Below are positions 24,456 to 34,733 of a stretch of 64,000 nt of DNA, one piece after another. The DNA is from Polynucleobacter meluiroseus (GTDB taxonomy: Bacteria; Pseudomonadota; Gammaproteobacteria; Burkholderiales; Burkholderiaceae): positions 17,862 to 81,861 of the forward strand of contig CAMDKY010000004.1 in the NCBI GenBank assembly GCA_945901245.1, written 5' to 3'. Below the pieces are notes generated by a model. That model saw only the letters and a list, made by a program, of their open reading frames with translations, was not told the origin of the DNA and did no database searches. Made by a program: the position numbers and the translations under genes. Each line of letters opens with the position of its first letter. The first letter of the stretch is position 1.

Positions 24456-26016
24456 GCTTACTCTGCTGGAAATAGGGTGGGCTAACCGGCTTGATCACCG
24501 AATCCAAGGCCTTGGCCGAAGACAGCACCCCTGGAATGCCTGCGCCAGGATGGGTGCTCGCGCCGACCATGTACAAACCATGAATATCTTCGCTGCGATT
24601 GTGCGGCCTAAACCAAGCGCTTTGCGTTAGTAAGGGCTCAAGACCAAAGGCGGCGCCTTTATGAGACAGCAAGCGATCCTTAAAGTCTTGTGGCGTCATC
24701 ATGAATGACTCGGTGATGTTGGCTTGCAAATCCGGCATCACGGTGCTCTCCAACATGCTTGCTATCGACTGACGGTAGGACTCTGCCACGGTTTGCCAAT
24801 CGGTTCCACTATCCAAGTGGGGCACTGGGGAGAGGACATAAAACGTATCGCAACCCTCAGGTGCCATCGATGGATCGGTTGCCGTCGGGCGATGCAAATA
24901 AAGACTGAAGTCTTTGGCTAAATGGTGCTTTTTAAAAATATCATCCAGCAGCGTTTTATAGCGCTCACCCAACAGCATCATGTGGTGTGGAATTTCTGGG
25001 TATTTTTTCTTAGTACCAAAATACCAAACAAACAAACTCATGGAGTACTTGCCGTTATCAACCTTTTTATCGGTCCATACCTTACGGTATTTAGCATCTA
25101 CTAAATTTTTATAGGTCCATGCGGTATCGGCATTCGAGACCACTAAATCAGAGTACAAAACCTGACCATTTTCAAGCGTGACGCCAGTAACGTGATTGTC
25201 TTCAATATTAATTTTACGTACGGTAGAGTTGTAGCGAACTTCAACGCCCTGCTCGCCCAGTAACTTCACTAATCCTTGAATTAGCTGGCCAGTACCACCC
25301 ATAACGGAATGGACGCCCCATTTACGCTCCAAGGCATTAATCAGCGAATATACTGCCGTCACCGAGAAGGGATTACCACCAATCAGCAGTGGATGAAAGC
25401 TCATCACTTCACGCAGTTGTGGATTTTTAATGTGCTTCGCGACCAAGGAATAGAGATTATTCCAAGCGCGCATCTTGACTAGACTCGGAAAGGCTTTCGC
25501 CAGATCCCCCAAACTCTGAAAGCAGAAATCGCCCAACTCTTCAAAGCCTAACTTGTAGCATTTTTCCGCCTCATTTAGAAAGCGCTCATAACCCGGTAAA
25601 TCCGATGGCTCAAATCTGGCCACTTCTGCGCGCATTTTTTCTGGATCGCCGGTGTAATGAAAAATCCGCCCATCGGCAAATCGCACTTGATAGAAAGGAT
25701 CCATCATGCGTAAATCAATGTCGTCTTTCATGTTGCGGCCACATAAAGTCCACAACTCTTCCAGCAGAAATGGAGCCGTAATAATGGTAGGGCCTGCATC
25801 AAAGGTATAGCCATTGCGGCGGTGCACATAGGCGCGGCCGCCAGGTGAGTCAAGCCGCTCGAGTACCGTTACCTCATAACCCTTCACTGCTAGCCGAATA
25901 GCGGCGGCCAAGCCGCCAAAACCACTGCCAATCACAATAGCCCGAGCGCCTGTCTTTTTAGCTCCGCCTAAAACAGCCAGCTCGGGTAATTTAAATCGAT
26001 CGACCTTTTGATCCAT
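24442..26016 (-). CDS. crtI: Phytoene desaturase CrtI
   Basis: A 524-residue FAD-dependent desaturase making neurosporene and/or lycopene from phytoene. The N-terminal FAD motif AIVIGSGFGGLAAAIRLAVK and the C-terminal MVGASTHPGAGIPGVLSSAK are characteristic. I choose the ATG at 26016, preceded by GGGAG at 5-9 bases; a TTG four codons upstream is also in frame. Whether it performs three or four desaturations cannot be read from sequence by eye. Sits 43 bases after pufC and is coupled to crtB. Confidence 0.95.
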   Translation of the reverse strand: MDQKVDRFKLPELAVLGGAKKTGARAIVIGSGFGGLAAAIRLAVKGYEVTVLERLDSPGGRAYVHRRNGYTFDAGPTIITAPFLLEELWTLCGRNMKDDIDLRMMDPFYQVRFADGRIFHYTGDPEKMRAEVARFEPSDLPGYERFLNEAEKCYKLGFEELGDFCFQSLGDLAKAFPSLVKMRAWNNLYSLVAKHIKNPQLREVMSFHPLLIGGNPFSVTAVYSLINALERKWGVHSVMGGTGQLIQGLVKLLGEQGVEVRYNSTVRKINIEDNHVTGVTLENGQVLYSDLVVSNADTAWTYKNLVDAKYRKVWTDKKVDNGKYSMSLFVWYFGTKKKYPEIPHHMMLLGERYKTLLDDIFKKHHLAKDFSLYLHRPTATDPSMAPEGCDTFYVLSPVPHLDSGTDWQTVAESYRQSIASMLESTVMPDLQANITESFMMTPQDFKDRLLSHKGAAFGLEPLLTQSAWFRPHNRSEDIHGLYMVGASTHPGAGIPGVLSSAKALDSVIKPVSPPYFQQSKHAAT

Positions 26017-26059
26017 TACTACTCCCAATCATTAGCAGAGCTTGAAAACCAAGCCCCAC

Positions 26060-27100
26060 TTACTTCTGTTGCGCTACAGTTACAGGCTTTTCAGTTGGCG
26101 GTCCGACTAAGTAAGGGAAGTCTTTCAGCATACTTTTTCCCAACAAAGGCTTATTCACCCCTTGATGGCAGGTGGCGCAATTCGCTTTGGCAACATCCCC
26201 ATCAGGTCCTAAGCGGTTCGGCGGAAAAATCGATGTGATGGGCACGATGTAATTACTGTTCACGTCCTTTACCATCTGTATGCCATACCAAGCCTGTGCT
26301 CGTTGTGGTGGACTTTGCTCCCATTCCGCAAAAGCTCTGGAGTTATGGCAATAGGTGCAATTGACACCCAAAGCATTGGATTGATGGATCATTACCGCAA
26401 AGACCGATTCAGTTTCCTGAATCGATTTGACATGGCCGTTCGGTAGAGCAGTAGGTCCTGTTACACGGGCAGCATCTTTACCAGCCAAGAAATAACTTGA
26501 GAAGGGTTGATTGGGCAAAGAGGAATAGCCGACCACTGGCGAGGGCATGTTTTGACCATTGCGATTACCCAGCATGCCGCCTTTTTTCTTTTCTGCGGTT
26601 TCAAACCAAACTTCTTTCGGTATTGCATTACCCCGATGGCAGGTATAGCAGGTCACGCCGGTATCTTTGACGTGAGTATTCCAATTGGAATTGATTGCCT
26701 GTGTCATCTGAATCATCGTACGCGAAACGTTTTTGGTGTAAACCGAATCGTCTGCAAAGTTCTGCACATTGTGGCAATAGCCACAGCCTTCATTTGGAGC
26801 AATCCAAGCCGTCATCGCCACCATGAAACTAGTGAACTGCGCTTCACTTAAGTTACCCAGTACTTTGACGTTTTTGTACACCGCACTTGCCTTGGGTCCA
26901 TCGGGAGAGGCAGCTACGCTCACAGGAACAATATTTTCAGCCGCTAACTTTTCCTGTGTACGGGGATTATTAATCTCCACCATCGCTGTGCCGCGGAAAC
27001 CGGTTTGTACGGCATCAATCGGTGGTCGCTCACAACCTGTTAACAGGGCTGCCGAGGCGAGACCTAAAATAATCAGTAATTTATTGAGTCCAGCGTTCAT
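26060..27100 (-). CDS. pufC: Reaction centre tetraheme cytochrome c subunit PufC
   Basis: A 346-residue periplasmic lipoprotein that re-reduces the photo-oxidised special pair. It begins with a signal sequence ending LASAALLTGCERP, a lipobox with Cys23 as the acylated residue. Four haem motifs are present in order: CGYCH, CYTCH, CTYCH and CATCH, so all four haems are retained. Its ATG overlaps the pufM stop (TAATG). Confidence 0.97.
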   Translation of the reverse strand: MNAGLNKLLIILGLASAALLTGCERPPIDAVQTGFRGTAMVEINNPRTQEKLAAENIVPVSVAASPDGPKASAVYKNVKVLGNLSEAQFTSFMVAMTAWIAPNEGCGYCHNVQNFADDSVYTKNVSRTMIQMTQAINSNWNTHVKDTGVTCYTCHRGNAIPKEVWFETAEKKKGGMLGNRNGQNMPSPVVGYSSLPNQPFSSYFLAGKDAARVTGPTALPNGHVKSIQETESVFAVMIHQSNALGVNCTYCHNSRAFAEWEQSPPQRAQAWYGIQMVKDVNSNYIVPITSIFPPNRLGPDGDVAKANCATCHQGVNKPLLGKSMLKDFPYLVGPPTEKPVTVAQQK

Positions 27101-28101
27101 TATTTTGCTCCCTGAATAGCGACAGGTGCCATCGGTGCACTCAATGCAGGATCGGCAACTACTTCAAAGTAGGCAGGGTATGCCGGAGCAATGCCGTGTT
27201 TAACCCCCCATAGGTACCAGTTATCCACCACGGTACCGGTTAATAAGATTCCAATTCCGCCCGTAATTGGGGTCAATACTGCAAACCACCAAGCCCAGCG
27301 GTGAATCGATTCCATCGTCGCATTAAAGCCCATAGTCCAGCGCCAGAAAAGACCAGCGCGCTCGGATGCCGTTCCACGATCGACGATTTGCTCAATCTCG
27401 CGCTCGCCGCCAAAACGGCTGACTGCCAAGATGGTTGCCCCGTGCATTGCAAAGAGCAATACCGAGCCATATAAGAACACAATCGACAGCATGTGGAAGG
27501 GGTTGTAGAACAAATTACCGTAGCGAATCGAAAAGGCAGTGGTCCAGTCGAGATGAGAGAAGATACCAAATGGAACGGCCTCAGCCCAGCTACCCATCAG
27601 TACGGGACGTATCAGACCAAGCACTAAAAATAACCATATTGCAGCGGCAAATGCCCAAGGTACATGGGTTCCCATACCCAATGCAATCGCACGGCGATAG
27701 GTGCGATACCACCACAACATAATTGAGATCGTTGTGAAGAGACCAGCGATTAACCACCAGCCGCCTTCATTCATGGGCGGAAAGGTCAGGCCATATTTAG
27801 GCGCAGGTGGATCCAGTGATAACCAAAATAGCTGGCGTACAAACTGAATTGGGTTCCAATCCACCTGGGCCAGCATATTAAAGCCGATCAGAACAAACGC
27901 GGTGATGCCAAACATCAATGAGGCAACGCCAAGTCGGCCTAAATAAATGGGTCCGAGCTGCGCATTACCGATGACCCCCATGAGGTAACTAAAACCAAAT
28001 GGTTTAGTGCGCTCCCGCATATCGTAGGCATTGATCGGCACGCCATGACTAGCGGGACCAGTTACTTGAGTTTGGGTAAATAAATTTTGATATTCCATCA
28101 T
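27100..28101 (-). CDS. pufM: Reaction centre M subunit PufM
   Basis: A 333-residue, five-helix core subunit of the type II reaction centre, binding the special pair and QA with PufL. Landmarks: [20 protein letters not shown] at the N-terminus, [19 protein letters not shown] with the bacteriochlorophyll-ligand histidine, and [20 protein letters not shown] with iron-ligand region. Begins 11 bases after pufL. Length is that of PufM in species with PufC. Confidence 0.98.
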   Translation of the reverse strand: MMEYQNLFTQTQVTGPASHGVPINAYDMRERTKPFGFSYLMGVIGNAQLGPIYLGRLGVASLMFGITAFVLIGFNMLAQVDWNPIQFVRQLFWLSLDPPAPKYGLTFPPMNEGGWWLIAGLFTTISIMLWWYRTYRRAIALGMGTHVPWAFAAAIWLFLVLGLIRPVLMGSWAEAVPFGIFSHLDWTTAFSIRYGNLFYNPFHMLSIVFLYGSVLLFAMHGATILAVSRFGGEREIEQIVDRGTASERAGLFWRWTMGFNATMESIHRWAWWFAVLTPITGGIGILLTGTVVDNWYLWGVKHGIAPAYPAYFEVVADPALSAPMAPVAIQGAK

Positions 28102-28112
28102 GATCTCTCCTA

Positions 28113-28937
28113 TTAGCTCCAGATGGGCAAGTTAAGCCACCATGTCCACCATTCAGGCCATCCTTTGGTCCAGAATGGGCCGCTAATCACAATACAAACA
28201 GCGCTCCAAAAGCCTGCCGATAAAGCTAGAAACAAGCCAACCCGGTGAATGCCTAAGGTACCAACGGAGTAGCCAACAAAATCCCGAAAGAAGGTATCTT
28301 CATGCTCAGGCGTTTTTACATTGTGGCCAGGCTGCGGGTTTGTTGATGACAAAACCAAGGCACCATGCAATGACAATGCCAAAGTCGTAGTGAAGAAGAA
28401 AGTAACAGCCAGCATGTGCGCCGGGTTGTAATGGAAGTGCAGATACTGATACCCGGTATTCGATACCCAATCCAAATGACTCAAGATGCCGTAGGGGAAG
28501 CCATGTCCCCAAGCGCCCATCAAGACTGGACGAATGACCACTAAGGTGAAGTAAGCAAAGATCGCCATACCAAAAGCAACCGGAACATGTAGCCCCATGC
28601 CCAGCTTGCGGCAAATTTCGACTTCACGGAGTGCCCACGATATAAAGGCACCTAAGGCGCAGATCGTGATGATTTGCCATAAACCACCTTCCATCATCGG
28701 CGCCGGTCCTAGCCCGTAACTGATGTCGGGCGGCGCAATATTAATCTGCCACACATTCCAAACGCCGGATTGGGCAGCGCCCCAGAGTATGAGCGCAGTA
28801 CCTAAAAAGCTAAAAAATATGGTTGTGACGCCAAAAAAACCAACATAGAATGGCCCAACCCAGAAATCAAAGAGATCTCCGCCGATTAAGGTGCCACCGC
28901 GTACGCGGTATTTCTTTTCAAAATTGAGCATAGCCAT
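28113..28937 (-). CDS. pufL: Reaction centre L subunit PufL
   Basis: A 274-residue, five-helix core subunit. It starts [20 protein letters not shown], the almost invariant PufL N-terminus, and contains [20 protein letters not shown] (special-pair histidine region) and [12 protein letters not shown] (iron/QB region). AAGGAG lies just upstream of the start codon. It is preceded by a 97-base intercistronic region with strong hairpins separating it from pufA. Confidence 0.98.
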   Translation of the reverse strand: MAMLNFEKKYRVRGGTLIGGDLFDFWVGPFYVGFFGVTTIFFSFLGTALILWGAAQSGVWNVWQINIAPPDISYGLGPAPMMEGGLWQIITICALGAFISWALREVEICRKLGMGLHVPVAFGMAIFAYFTLVVIRPVLMGAWGHGFPYGILSHLDWVSNTGYQYLHFHYNPAHMLAVTFFFTTTLALSLHGALVLSSTNPQPGHNVKTPEHEDTFFRDFVGYSVGTLGIHRVGLFLALSAGFWSAVCIVISGPFWTKGWPEWWTWWLNLPIWS

Positions 28938-29034
28938 TTATGCACTCCTTACTAAACGAGATAGTTCTCGTCTCTAATTAATCTGCCGTAAGCAGGTAAC
29001 TATCGCTAGGTACCCACTTACGCCGGTACAACAA
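28938..29034 (-). promoter_or_regulatory. pufA-pufL intercistronic hairpins
   Basis: Two inverted repeats in the gap between light-harvesting and reaction-centre genes: ACGAGA-TAGT-TCTCGT at 28953-28968, a 6-bp stem with tetraloop, and CGTAAG ... CTTACG at about 28987-29022 with an inner GGTA/TACC stem. In Rhodobacter, hairpins at the same location protect the pufBA segment from 3' decay and set the antenna to reaction-centre ratio; a similar role here is inference. Confidence 0.6.
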
Positions 29035-29211
29035 TTACTTCTTGGAAGCTGCAACTGCAGCTTGATACTCCGCTTGACTCAAGCCATCGAGCCATTTGTA
29101 TTGAGTGGTACTCAATAGGATCAAATGAATCATTGCGGCCAAAGCAAAGAGAAAAACGCCCTGCGCAACCATCGCGCGTAGTGGGTCGTATAGTTTCCAA
29201 ATTCTCCACAT
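29035..29211 (-). CDS. pufA: LH1 antenna alpha polypeptide PufA
   Basis: A 58-residue single-span light-harvesting 1 alpha polypeptide. It begins [20 protein letters not shown] and has [20 protein letters not shown], with His29 as the bacteriochlorophyll ligand. AGGAG lies 8 bases before the ATG. It is separated from pufB not by the usual few bases but by a 73-codon open reading frame whose stop lies 10 bases upstream. Confidence 0.97.
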   Translation of the reverse strand: MWRIWKLYDPLRAMVAQGVFLFALAAMIHLILLSTTQYKWLDGLSQAEYQAAVAASKK

Positions 29212-29221
29212 AATGTTTCTC

Positions 29222-29443
29222 CTAATTTAAGTAAGACATAAAGCTATAAACGCCGCTTTCGACAGTCTTAAAAAATGATGCGCTGTCTGAACTTCCAAAC
29301 AGCCAGCTTTTTTGAGATGCCGGCAAAACGATCGTTAACAAGGCAACCCCAAAGATCACTACATAACTAATTAAAAAAATAAGTTTGAAAGACAGTCTGT
29401 CGTCTACCAAATTTTTATTTAAAACTTCTGCATTTATCTTCAT
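29222..29443 (-). CDS. Unrecognised 73-residue single-span membrane protein between pufB and pufA
   Basis: Encoded in the same direction as pufB and pufA, 44 bases after pufB and 10 bases before pufA. A strong ribosome site (GAGGTGA, 5 bases before ATG 29443) supports translation. Layout: polar N-terminus of 20 residues with DDRLSFK, one hydrophobic span at 21-40 ([20 protein letters not shown]) ending in Pro41, then a 32-residue Ser-rich tail ending YSFMSYLN. It lacks the LH1 histidine motif, so it is not another antenna polypeptide. The pattern of a short polar head, a span ending in Leu-Pro and a weakly amphipathic tail faintly resembles PufQ, which normally precedes pufB. A PufX-like or other LH1-ring subunit is another possibility. 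Function not assigned. Confidence 0.8.
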   Translation of the reverse strand: MKINAEVLNKNLVDDRLSFKLIFLISYVVIFGVALLTIVLPASQKSWLFGSSDSASFFKTVESGVYSFMSYLN

Positions 29444-29487
29444 GATTCACCTCTTCACTTTATTTTCTAAAACTTAATTACTACTTC

Positions 29488-29634
29488 TTAAAAAAACCAT
29501 GGACGCCACGCCCATACGAGGATGTGCGCAACAACAGCGATTGCAGTAAATCCAAGAAGTCCTTGTACATAAAATGTATGGAATTCTTGAGCCTCTGCAT
29601 CGGTAAGCCCAGATATAGATCTGTTTTCACTCAT
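29488..29634 (-). CDS. pufB: LH1 antenna beta polypeptide PufB
   Basis: A 48-residue single-span light-harvesting 1 beta polypeptide. It reads [20 protein letters not shown], then [20 protein letters not shown] and the classic WAWRPWFF end. His37 is the bacteriochlorophyll ligand and His19 the second conserved histidine. AAGGAG lies 9 bases upstream of the ATG at 29634. It follows bchZ by 123 bases. Confidence 0.97.
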   Translation of the reverse strand: MSENRSISGLTDAEAQEFHTFYVQGLLGFTAIAVVAHILVWAWRPWFF

Positions 29635-29757
29635 GATGAATACTCCTTAAGACTGACCTTGCGGTCTTTTCTACATCACCCCTGTAGATTTGGGGACATG
29701 GCATGGTGGTGCCATATTCGGTTTGCCCTAACTGCAGGCTAATTGTTTGGTGTATGC
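29635..29757 (-). promoter_or_regulatory. bchZ-pufB leader with hairpins
   Basis: The 123 bases between bchZ and pufB contain ATGGCA-N6-TGCCAT (29698-29715), a perfect 6-bp dyad, and GACC-TTGC-GGTC (about 29656-29667), which on the mRNA strand is a 4-bp stem closed by a GCAA tetraloop, close to the pufB ribosome site. These could be mRNA processing or stability elements. I see no clear sigma-70 promoter; the puf promoter may lie within bchZ or farther upstream. Confidence 0.4.
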
Positions 29758-31218
29758 TCATGCGGTTTCCATCACCCCTAAAGACGTTTTGGATTTATTC
29801 ACACAAGCAACGGTGACGCGTTCTAAATTTCCGCTGCGCGCCTCGCGCTCGGACATATCGCGCAGGCGCTTTGCAACGGAGATCTGGGTCAACACAGGCT
29901 GGCCACTAATTAAGCGATTCAGCAGTAATTGCGCTTCGACATCCCATGGCATTGCATGGATCGCGGTTTTCAAACGGGCTGGAGTAGGATCCACCTTATC
30001 CATCTCCGTGCCCAAGGGCAGAATATGAAAGAGTGCATCAAACAGCGCATTGCATACTTCTTGAATTAAGTAAGCCGCTCCCGAATAGCCCATGTAAGGG
30101 GTTCCGGTATGCCGACGAATAATCGCCCCGGGGAAAGATGCAGGAATATAAGAGCAACGTGCATTGACTTCGCTGGCATACATCCGTTCGTTGTAACTAC
30201 CAAATAGAACCAATGGCGTTTTCTTTTGTACTAAATTACGAATCTCCATGTTGTCCGTTTTTTGGCCTGGCATTCTGGAGACTGCAAAGTTGCAAGGTAG
30301 GCCCATTTCAGTCTCTAAGAAATGACTGACGCCGCGTGTGTAGGTTTCATTAGCCACGATTGCAAAGCTCGCGGTACCAAAAAAGTCCTGGGTCACCGAG
30401 CGCCACAAGTCCCATACTGGCTTTAAGGTCGTATTTTTTTCCAATGCTATGAATGGCTCTGGATCAAGACCAGTCAATTCGCCTAATTTACGTAAAAATG
30501 ACGTAGTGGAATGCATGCCAATTGGCGCTTGCAAATAGGGCCGCTCTAATGTTTCGCAGAGGAGGCGACCAAATTCACGGTACATGCAAATATTCACGTC
30601 GGAATCAGCCAACTTTTCCACATCAGCTAAATGGCTGCTAAGCGGAAACACCATATTGATTTGGGCGCCAATGCCCTCCACCAAGCGTTTAATTTCGGCT
30701 AGGTCACTGTATAAATTGAATGTGCCATACGCTGGTCCAATAATATTCACCATTGGCTTTTCGCCATCTTTACGCGCTGGCCGTGCTGGTATTTTCTTCA
30801 ATCCATACTCGGTCCATAACCAGTTCATCGCCCGGTTAGCGCACTGCCACTGATCTTCATCAATCGTTCTAGGCAAAAAGCGCTTGATGCCGGTACCTTC
30901 TGGAGTAACGCCGCCGCCAATCATCTCTGCAATCGATCCAGTAACCACTACCGCTGGTAAATCAGGATCCAGTACTTTATGTGCCCGCTTCATCGACTCT
31001 TCGGTGCCTTCGCGGCCCAATTGCTCTTCTGCTAGTCCAGTTACCACGATGGGTAACTCATGGGGTGGCAATGCATCGGTGTAATGCAACACCGATGTCA
31101 CCGGAAGGTTTTCGCAACCCACCGGTCCATCAATGACAACTTGCAACCCCTTGATTGCAGTAAATACATAGACAGCGCCCCAGTAGCCGCCAGCACGATC
31201 GTGGTCTAGTACTAGCAT
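29758..31218 (-). CDS. bchZ: Chlorophyllide a reductase subunit BchZ
   Basis: A 486-residue NifK-like subunit of the chlorophyllide oxidoreductase (COR), which reduces ring B and makes the bacteriochlorin ring. It begins [20 protein letters not shown]; Cys35 in [14 protein letters not shown] is a cluster ligand. [20 protein letters not shown] and the C-terminal [14 protein letters not shown] (shared with BchB-type C-termini) support the assignment. Its ATG overlaps the bchY stop (TAATG). Confidence 0.97.
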   Translation of the reverse strand: MLVLDHDRAGGYWGAVYVFTAIKGLQVVIDGPVGCENLPVTSVLHYTDALPPHELPIVVTGLAEEQLGREGTEESMKRAHKVLDPDLPAVVVTGSIAEMIGGGVTPEGTGIKRFLPRTIDEDQWQCANRAMNWLWTEYGLKKIPARPARKDGEKPMVNIIGPAYGTFNLYSDLAEIKRLVEGIGAQINMVFPLSSHLADVEKLADSDVNICMYREFGRLLCETLERPYLQAPIGMHSTTSFLRKLGELTGLDPEPFIALEKNTTLKPVWDLWRSVTQDFFGTASFAIVANETYTRGVSHFLETEMGLPCNFAVSRMPGQKTDNMEIRNLVQKKTPLVLFGSYNERMYASEVNARCSYIPASFPGAIIRRHTGTPYMGYSGAAYLIQEVCNALFDALFHILPLGTEMDKVDPTPARLKTAIHAMPWDVEAQLLLNRLISGQPVLTQISVAKRLRDMSEREARSGNLERVTVACVNKSKTSLGVMETA

Positions 31219-32741
31219 TAGCCCATCTCCTCTGCTTTACGTTTCTTCTGCGCTTTTTCATTGCGGCGACGAGTCTCAGCACGAAAATCCGGGTGATCCA
31301 CAGGTAAGGCATCCCATACCCCAGCCGAGTAACCGGTACCAACACCTTCAAAGAAGTCTTTCATGACATCAAAGCGGGCTTGATTACCAAGGGCTGAATT
31401 AATCACCTGCGCTAGCGATCCAGCACCGGCAGCGCCCATGAGGGGTCTTGCTGAAATTAAGTTGGTGAAATACAGCGACGGTATTGCTGCTTCTTTGGCT
31501 TTTTGCACAATCGGTGTTGTACCAATCACTAAATCGGGCTTAAATTCATGCATAGCAGCTTCGTCTTGCTCAAGCGATGCACGGTATTGCACATGCACTC
31601 CGCGCGATTCCAGCCAATCTTGATCAGCGCTACTCCAAATGGTTTTGGGGCAAGCTGTGCCAACGTATTTCACATCAGCACCGCTCTCAATCAGTAAACG
31701 GGCAACTAAGAGCTCAGAGCCCTCGTAGCCACTCATCGTAATACGGCCTTTAATTGGCTTTGCAGCCAGGGCTGCTTTAATCATGGGCAAGAACTGGTCT
31801 TTCGATAGCCCTACTTTTGCTTTTGAAATGCCGCAGGCCTCACCAATCGAATCAAGCCAAGCTGCAGTGCCTTCGTAACCAATGGGGGCTGAGCCGACAA
31901 TTTTTCGTCCAGCCGCCTCAAATTCACGAATACTCGCGGTATAAAACGGATGAATCGCTGCAACTACTTTTGAGTCCAATGCTTGATAGAGTTCGCGCCA
32001 CTCACGGGTTGGCACAACCGGCCCTACTGCTAAACCCATTGGCTCGAGCATCATGCCAATTCCAACCGGATCGACCGGGAACATTTCCCCAAGCAAGGTG
32101 ATGGTTGGCTTGTCGGATACACCATTGCGTGGTGCCGATACAGGACCCGACTCGGCCTCACCGCGGGCATAACGCAACATCGCACTAGCTAATACGTCTT
32201 TTGCTTCAGCATGGGTTGGTACGCCAAATCCAGGCACATCAATACCAATGATGCGCACGCCATTGATTTCTTTTGGTAGGAGTTGTAAAGGTACGCCGCT
32301 AGCGGTTGGCACGCAGAGGTTAATAATCACAATCGCGTCATACAGCTCTGGGTTGGCTTCTTTGTAAACTGCGTCCCGAATATCTTCAAACAATTTGCCA
32401 GTGACCAGACTTTCCGAGTTGAATGGCACATAACCCACGCTGCGACGCGCGCCATAAAAGTGGGAAGTAAAGGTCAATCCATAAACGCAGCAGGCAGATC
32501 CCGAAAGGATGGTTGCCGTACGGCGCATGCGCAATCCAACTCGCAAGGAACCAAAGGCGGGGCACATACTCTGAGGTTGGTCGTGCGGGCCCTTGGGATA
32601 ATCTTTGGCGTACTGTCCTAGGATCTCACTTTTGTTCGATGCATGAGCAGCTGCTAATAATTTTTCTGCGCCAGAGTGGCAGCCCATTCCATCTTGGGTC
32701 AGTGCCTCGCTCTGAATTGGAATTATTTTGGATTGGCTCAT
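31218..32741 (-). CDS. bchY: Chlorophyllide a reductase subunit BchY
   Basis: A 507-residue NifD-like COR subunit. The cysteines expected to bind the 4Fe-4S cluster are visible in [23 protein letters not shown] and [10 protein letters not shown]. The segment [20 protein letters not shown] is typical of BchY. It begins 13 bases after bchX and is coupled to bchZ. Confidence 0.97.
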   Translation of the reverse strand: MSQSKIIPIQSEALTQDGMGCHSGAEKLLAAAHASNKSEILGQYAKDYPKGPHDQPQSMCPAFGSLRVGLRMRRTATILSGSACCVYGLTFTSHFYGARRSVGYVPFNSESLVTGKLFEDIRDAVYKEANPELYDAIVIINLCVPTASGVPLQLLPKEINGVRIIGIDVPGFGVPTHAEAKDVLASAMLRYARGEAESGPVSAPRNGVSDKPTITLLGEMFPVDPVGIGMMLEPMGLAVGPVVPTREWRELYQALDSKVVAAIHPFYTASIREFEAAGRKIVGSAPIGYEGTAAWLDSIGEACGISKAKVGLSKDQFLPMIKAALAAKPIKGRITMSGYEGSELLVARLLIESGADVKYVGTACPKTIWSSADQDWLESRGVHVQYRASLEQDEAAMHEFKPDLVIGTTPIVQKAKEAAIPSLYFTNLISARPLMGAAGAGSLAQVINSALGNQARFDVMKDFFEGVGTGYSAGVWDALPVDHPDFRAETRRRNEKAQKKRKAEEMG

Positions 32742-32754
32742 GGCGTATGGATCA

Positions 32755-33762
32755 TTAGACTTTGTCGTAAATCACTTCGAGGGTTGGCTTGATGACTTCA
32801 TCTTTGCCAACCATGTCGAAAATAGTAGCGGGTTCAAGCACCACATTGCGTCCGACTTGGTCTGCTGAAAACAAGCCGAGTAAGTCATCTGAGGTCATGG
32901 GCTTAGGCCGCACAGGTGGCGCCTCTGCCACATTAAGAGCCAACTCTTCAAAAACCGATGCCCATTGGCTATCGGGCTTACCGATAATTTCGTAACTGGC
33001 GCTCTTGCGGCGGATATCTTCGTTTGCAGGGATTGCCGACAAAACAGGGATACCTACTTTTTCCGCAAAGGCTTTGGCCTCGCCGGTTCCATCGTCTTTA
33101 TTAATTACCATGCCCGCTACGCCCACATTACCGCCCAGCTTACGGAAATACTCTACGGCTGAGCACACGTTATTGGCAACGTAGAGGGACTGCAAATCGT
33201 TACTTGCCACTACGATGACCTTTTGGCACATGTCGCGGGCGATGGGCAAACCAAAGCCACCACAAACGACGTCGCCTAAGAAGTCGAGTAAGACATAATC
33301 AAAACCCCAGTCATGGAAGCCCAGTTTTTCGAGGGTTTCAAAACCATGGATGATGCCGCGCCCACCGCAGCCACGACCGACTTCTGGGCCACCCAACTCC
33401 ATCGCAAATACGCCATCGCGCTTAAAGCAAACATCACCGATTTTGACTTCTTCACCAGCCAGTTTTTTCTTTGATGAGGTTTCAATAATGGTGGGGCACG
33501 CCTTGCCGCCGAAGAGCAGTGAAGTGGTATCGCTTTTTGGATCGCAACCAATTAGTAATACTTTTTTACCTTGCTGCGCCATCATGTACGACAGGTTGGC
33601 CAAGGTAAAACTTTTACCGATTCCGCCTTTGCCGTAAATTGCAATGATCTGTGTTTTTTTCGTTACCTCGCCGGTGTGCACTGGATCTGGCTCCACCGCA
33701 GCTTCTTTTTTTAAGTTCGTAAACTGAATCGTGATTTCTTTTGGGTTTACTGGGGCGTTCAT
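32755..33762 (-). CDS. bchX: Chlorophyllide a reductase ATPase BchX
   Basis: A 335-residue NifH-like iron protein of COR, paralogous to BchL. P-loop [10 protein letters not shown] at about residues 43-52, and the cluster cysteines in GRGCGGRGI and [12 protein letters not shown] choose the ATG at 33762, which overlaps the bchC stop (ATGA) and gives MNAPVNPKEITIQFTNLKKE; an in-frame start five codons upstream lies within bchC. Confidence 0.97.
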   Translation of the reverse strand: MNAPVNPKEITIQFTNLKKEAAVEPDPVHTGEVTKKTQIIAIYGKGGIGKSFTLANLSYMMAQQGKKVLLIGCDPKSDTTSLLFGGKACPTIIETSSKKKLAGEEVKIGDVCFKRDGVFAMELGGPEVGRGCGGRGIIHGFETLEKLGFHDWGFDYVLLDFLGDVVCGGFGLPIARDMCQKVIVVASNDLQSLYVANNVCSAVEYFRKLGGNVGVAGMVINKDDGTGEAKAFAEKVGIPVLSAIPANEDIRRKSASYEIIGKPDSQWASVFEELALNVAEAPPVRPKPMTSDDLLGLFSADQVGRNVVLEPATIFDMVGKDEVIKPTLEVIYDKV

Positions 33763-34706
33763 GGTGCACTTCTCCAATCCACAATCATTTTTAAACAGCG
33801 GGCATCTTCAAACGCTGTGCGGTAGACATCATCGATTTGGGCTGATGAGCGATGGTGTGTAATCAAGTCATCCAAACTCAGAAGACCTGCATCAATGCAA
33901 TTCTTTACAGCACTTAAATCACTCGGATCCCATTGGGATGCAATCCGTAACTTGGCTTCCCGCATAAAAGCAGGTGCAAACTGAAACACAATGTCATTCT
34001 CATAAAAGCCGGCGAGAATAATTTCGCCGCCGTGCTTTAGTCGCATCATCAATTGATTTAGTACTTGGGCTTGACCGCTCGCATCACAAATGCGGGCGTA
34101 GTCTTTTCTTGCATCGCTATCAGGGTGTATTACTTGATACCCTTTGGCACCACTCATCCGATCGGTATTGACTTCCCAGACGACTGGCTGATGCCCGAGC
34201 ATGACAGCAATTCGAGCAATTAAACGCCCCACTACCCCATGGCCAATAATTAAGTCGGGTTGTTTATGTACATTACCCTGCGTGACGTGATAGGCAGTTG
34301 CAGCCAAGGCAAGCAGTACACCCTCTCTACCAATTTGCTCTGATAGGGACGTAACACGTGCGGAAGGCACGACTACGTGAGACGCTGCGCCGCCAAACAA
34401 TCCCTTGATATCGCCAAAGCATTTAGCTCCTGGTACAAATACCCGTTGACCGACTGGAATGGTGGCTTTTGCGCCCGCTTCAATGACTCTACCGACCGAT
34501 TCATATCCAGGCACCAAGGGGTAGCCCATGCCTGGGAAATCCGGCATGGTTCCGTTCCACAGCAATTTTTCTGTGCCGGTACTGATGCCGCTCCACTCAA
34601 TCTCCACCACGATGTCATCCGCTTTGGGCTCATCAAGCACAAGTCTGCTGAGCTTGAGTTCTTTTGGAGACTCAATGACAACAGCAGTGGAATGGATAGT
34701 ACTCAT
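33759..34706 (-). CDS. bchC: 3-hydroxyethyl bacteriochlorophyllide a dehydrogenase BchC
   Basis: A 315-residue medium-chain dehydrogenase that oxidises the C3 hydroxyethyl group to acetyl. ISTGTEKLLWNGTMPDFPGM and YPLVPGYESVGRVIEAGA are hallmarks of BchC, followed by the Rossmann region IIGHGVVGRLIARIAVMLGH. The ATG at 34706 has no clear Shine-Dalgarno. An 81-base gap with a PpsR site separates it from crtF, so bchCXYZ-puf probably has its own promoter. Confidence 0.96.
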   Translation of the reverse strand: MSTIHSTAVVIESPKELKLSRLVLDEPKADDIVVEIEWSGISTGTEKLLWNGTMPDFPGMGYPLVPGYESVGRVIEAGAKATIPVGQRVFVPGAKCFGDIKGLFGGAASHVVVPSARVTSLSEQIGREGVLLALAATAYHVTQGNVHKQPDLIIGHGVVGRLIARIAVMLGHQPVVWEVNTDRMSGAKGYQVIHPDSDARKDYARICDASGQAQVLNQLMMRLKHGGEIILAGFYENDIVFQFAPAFMREAKLRIASQWDPSDLSAVKNCIDAGLLSLDDLITHHRSSAQIDDVYRTAFEDARCLKMIVDWRSAP

Positions 34707-34733
34707 GTGTAATATTTTTTATACTTTGTTATA

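Noticed and set aside
34708..34725. Second TGT-N12-ACA-like site next to the bchC start
   Set aside because: Ends in ACT rather than ACA and lies in a T/A-rich run where partial matches are expected; kept only as a possible auxiliary half-site.
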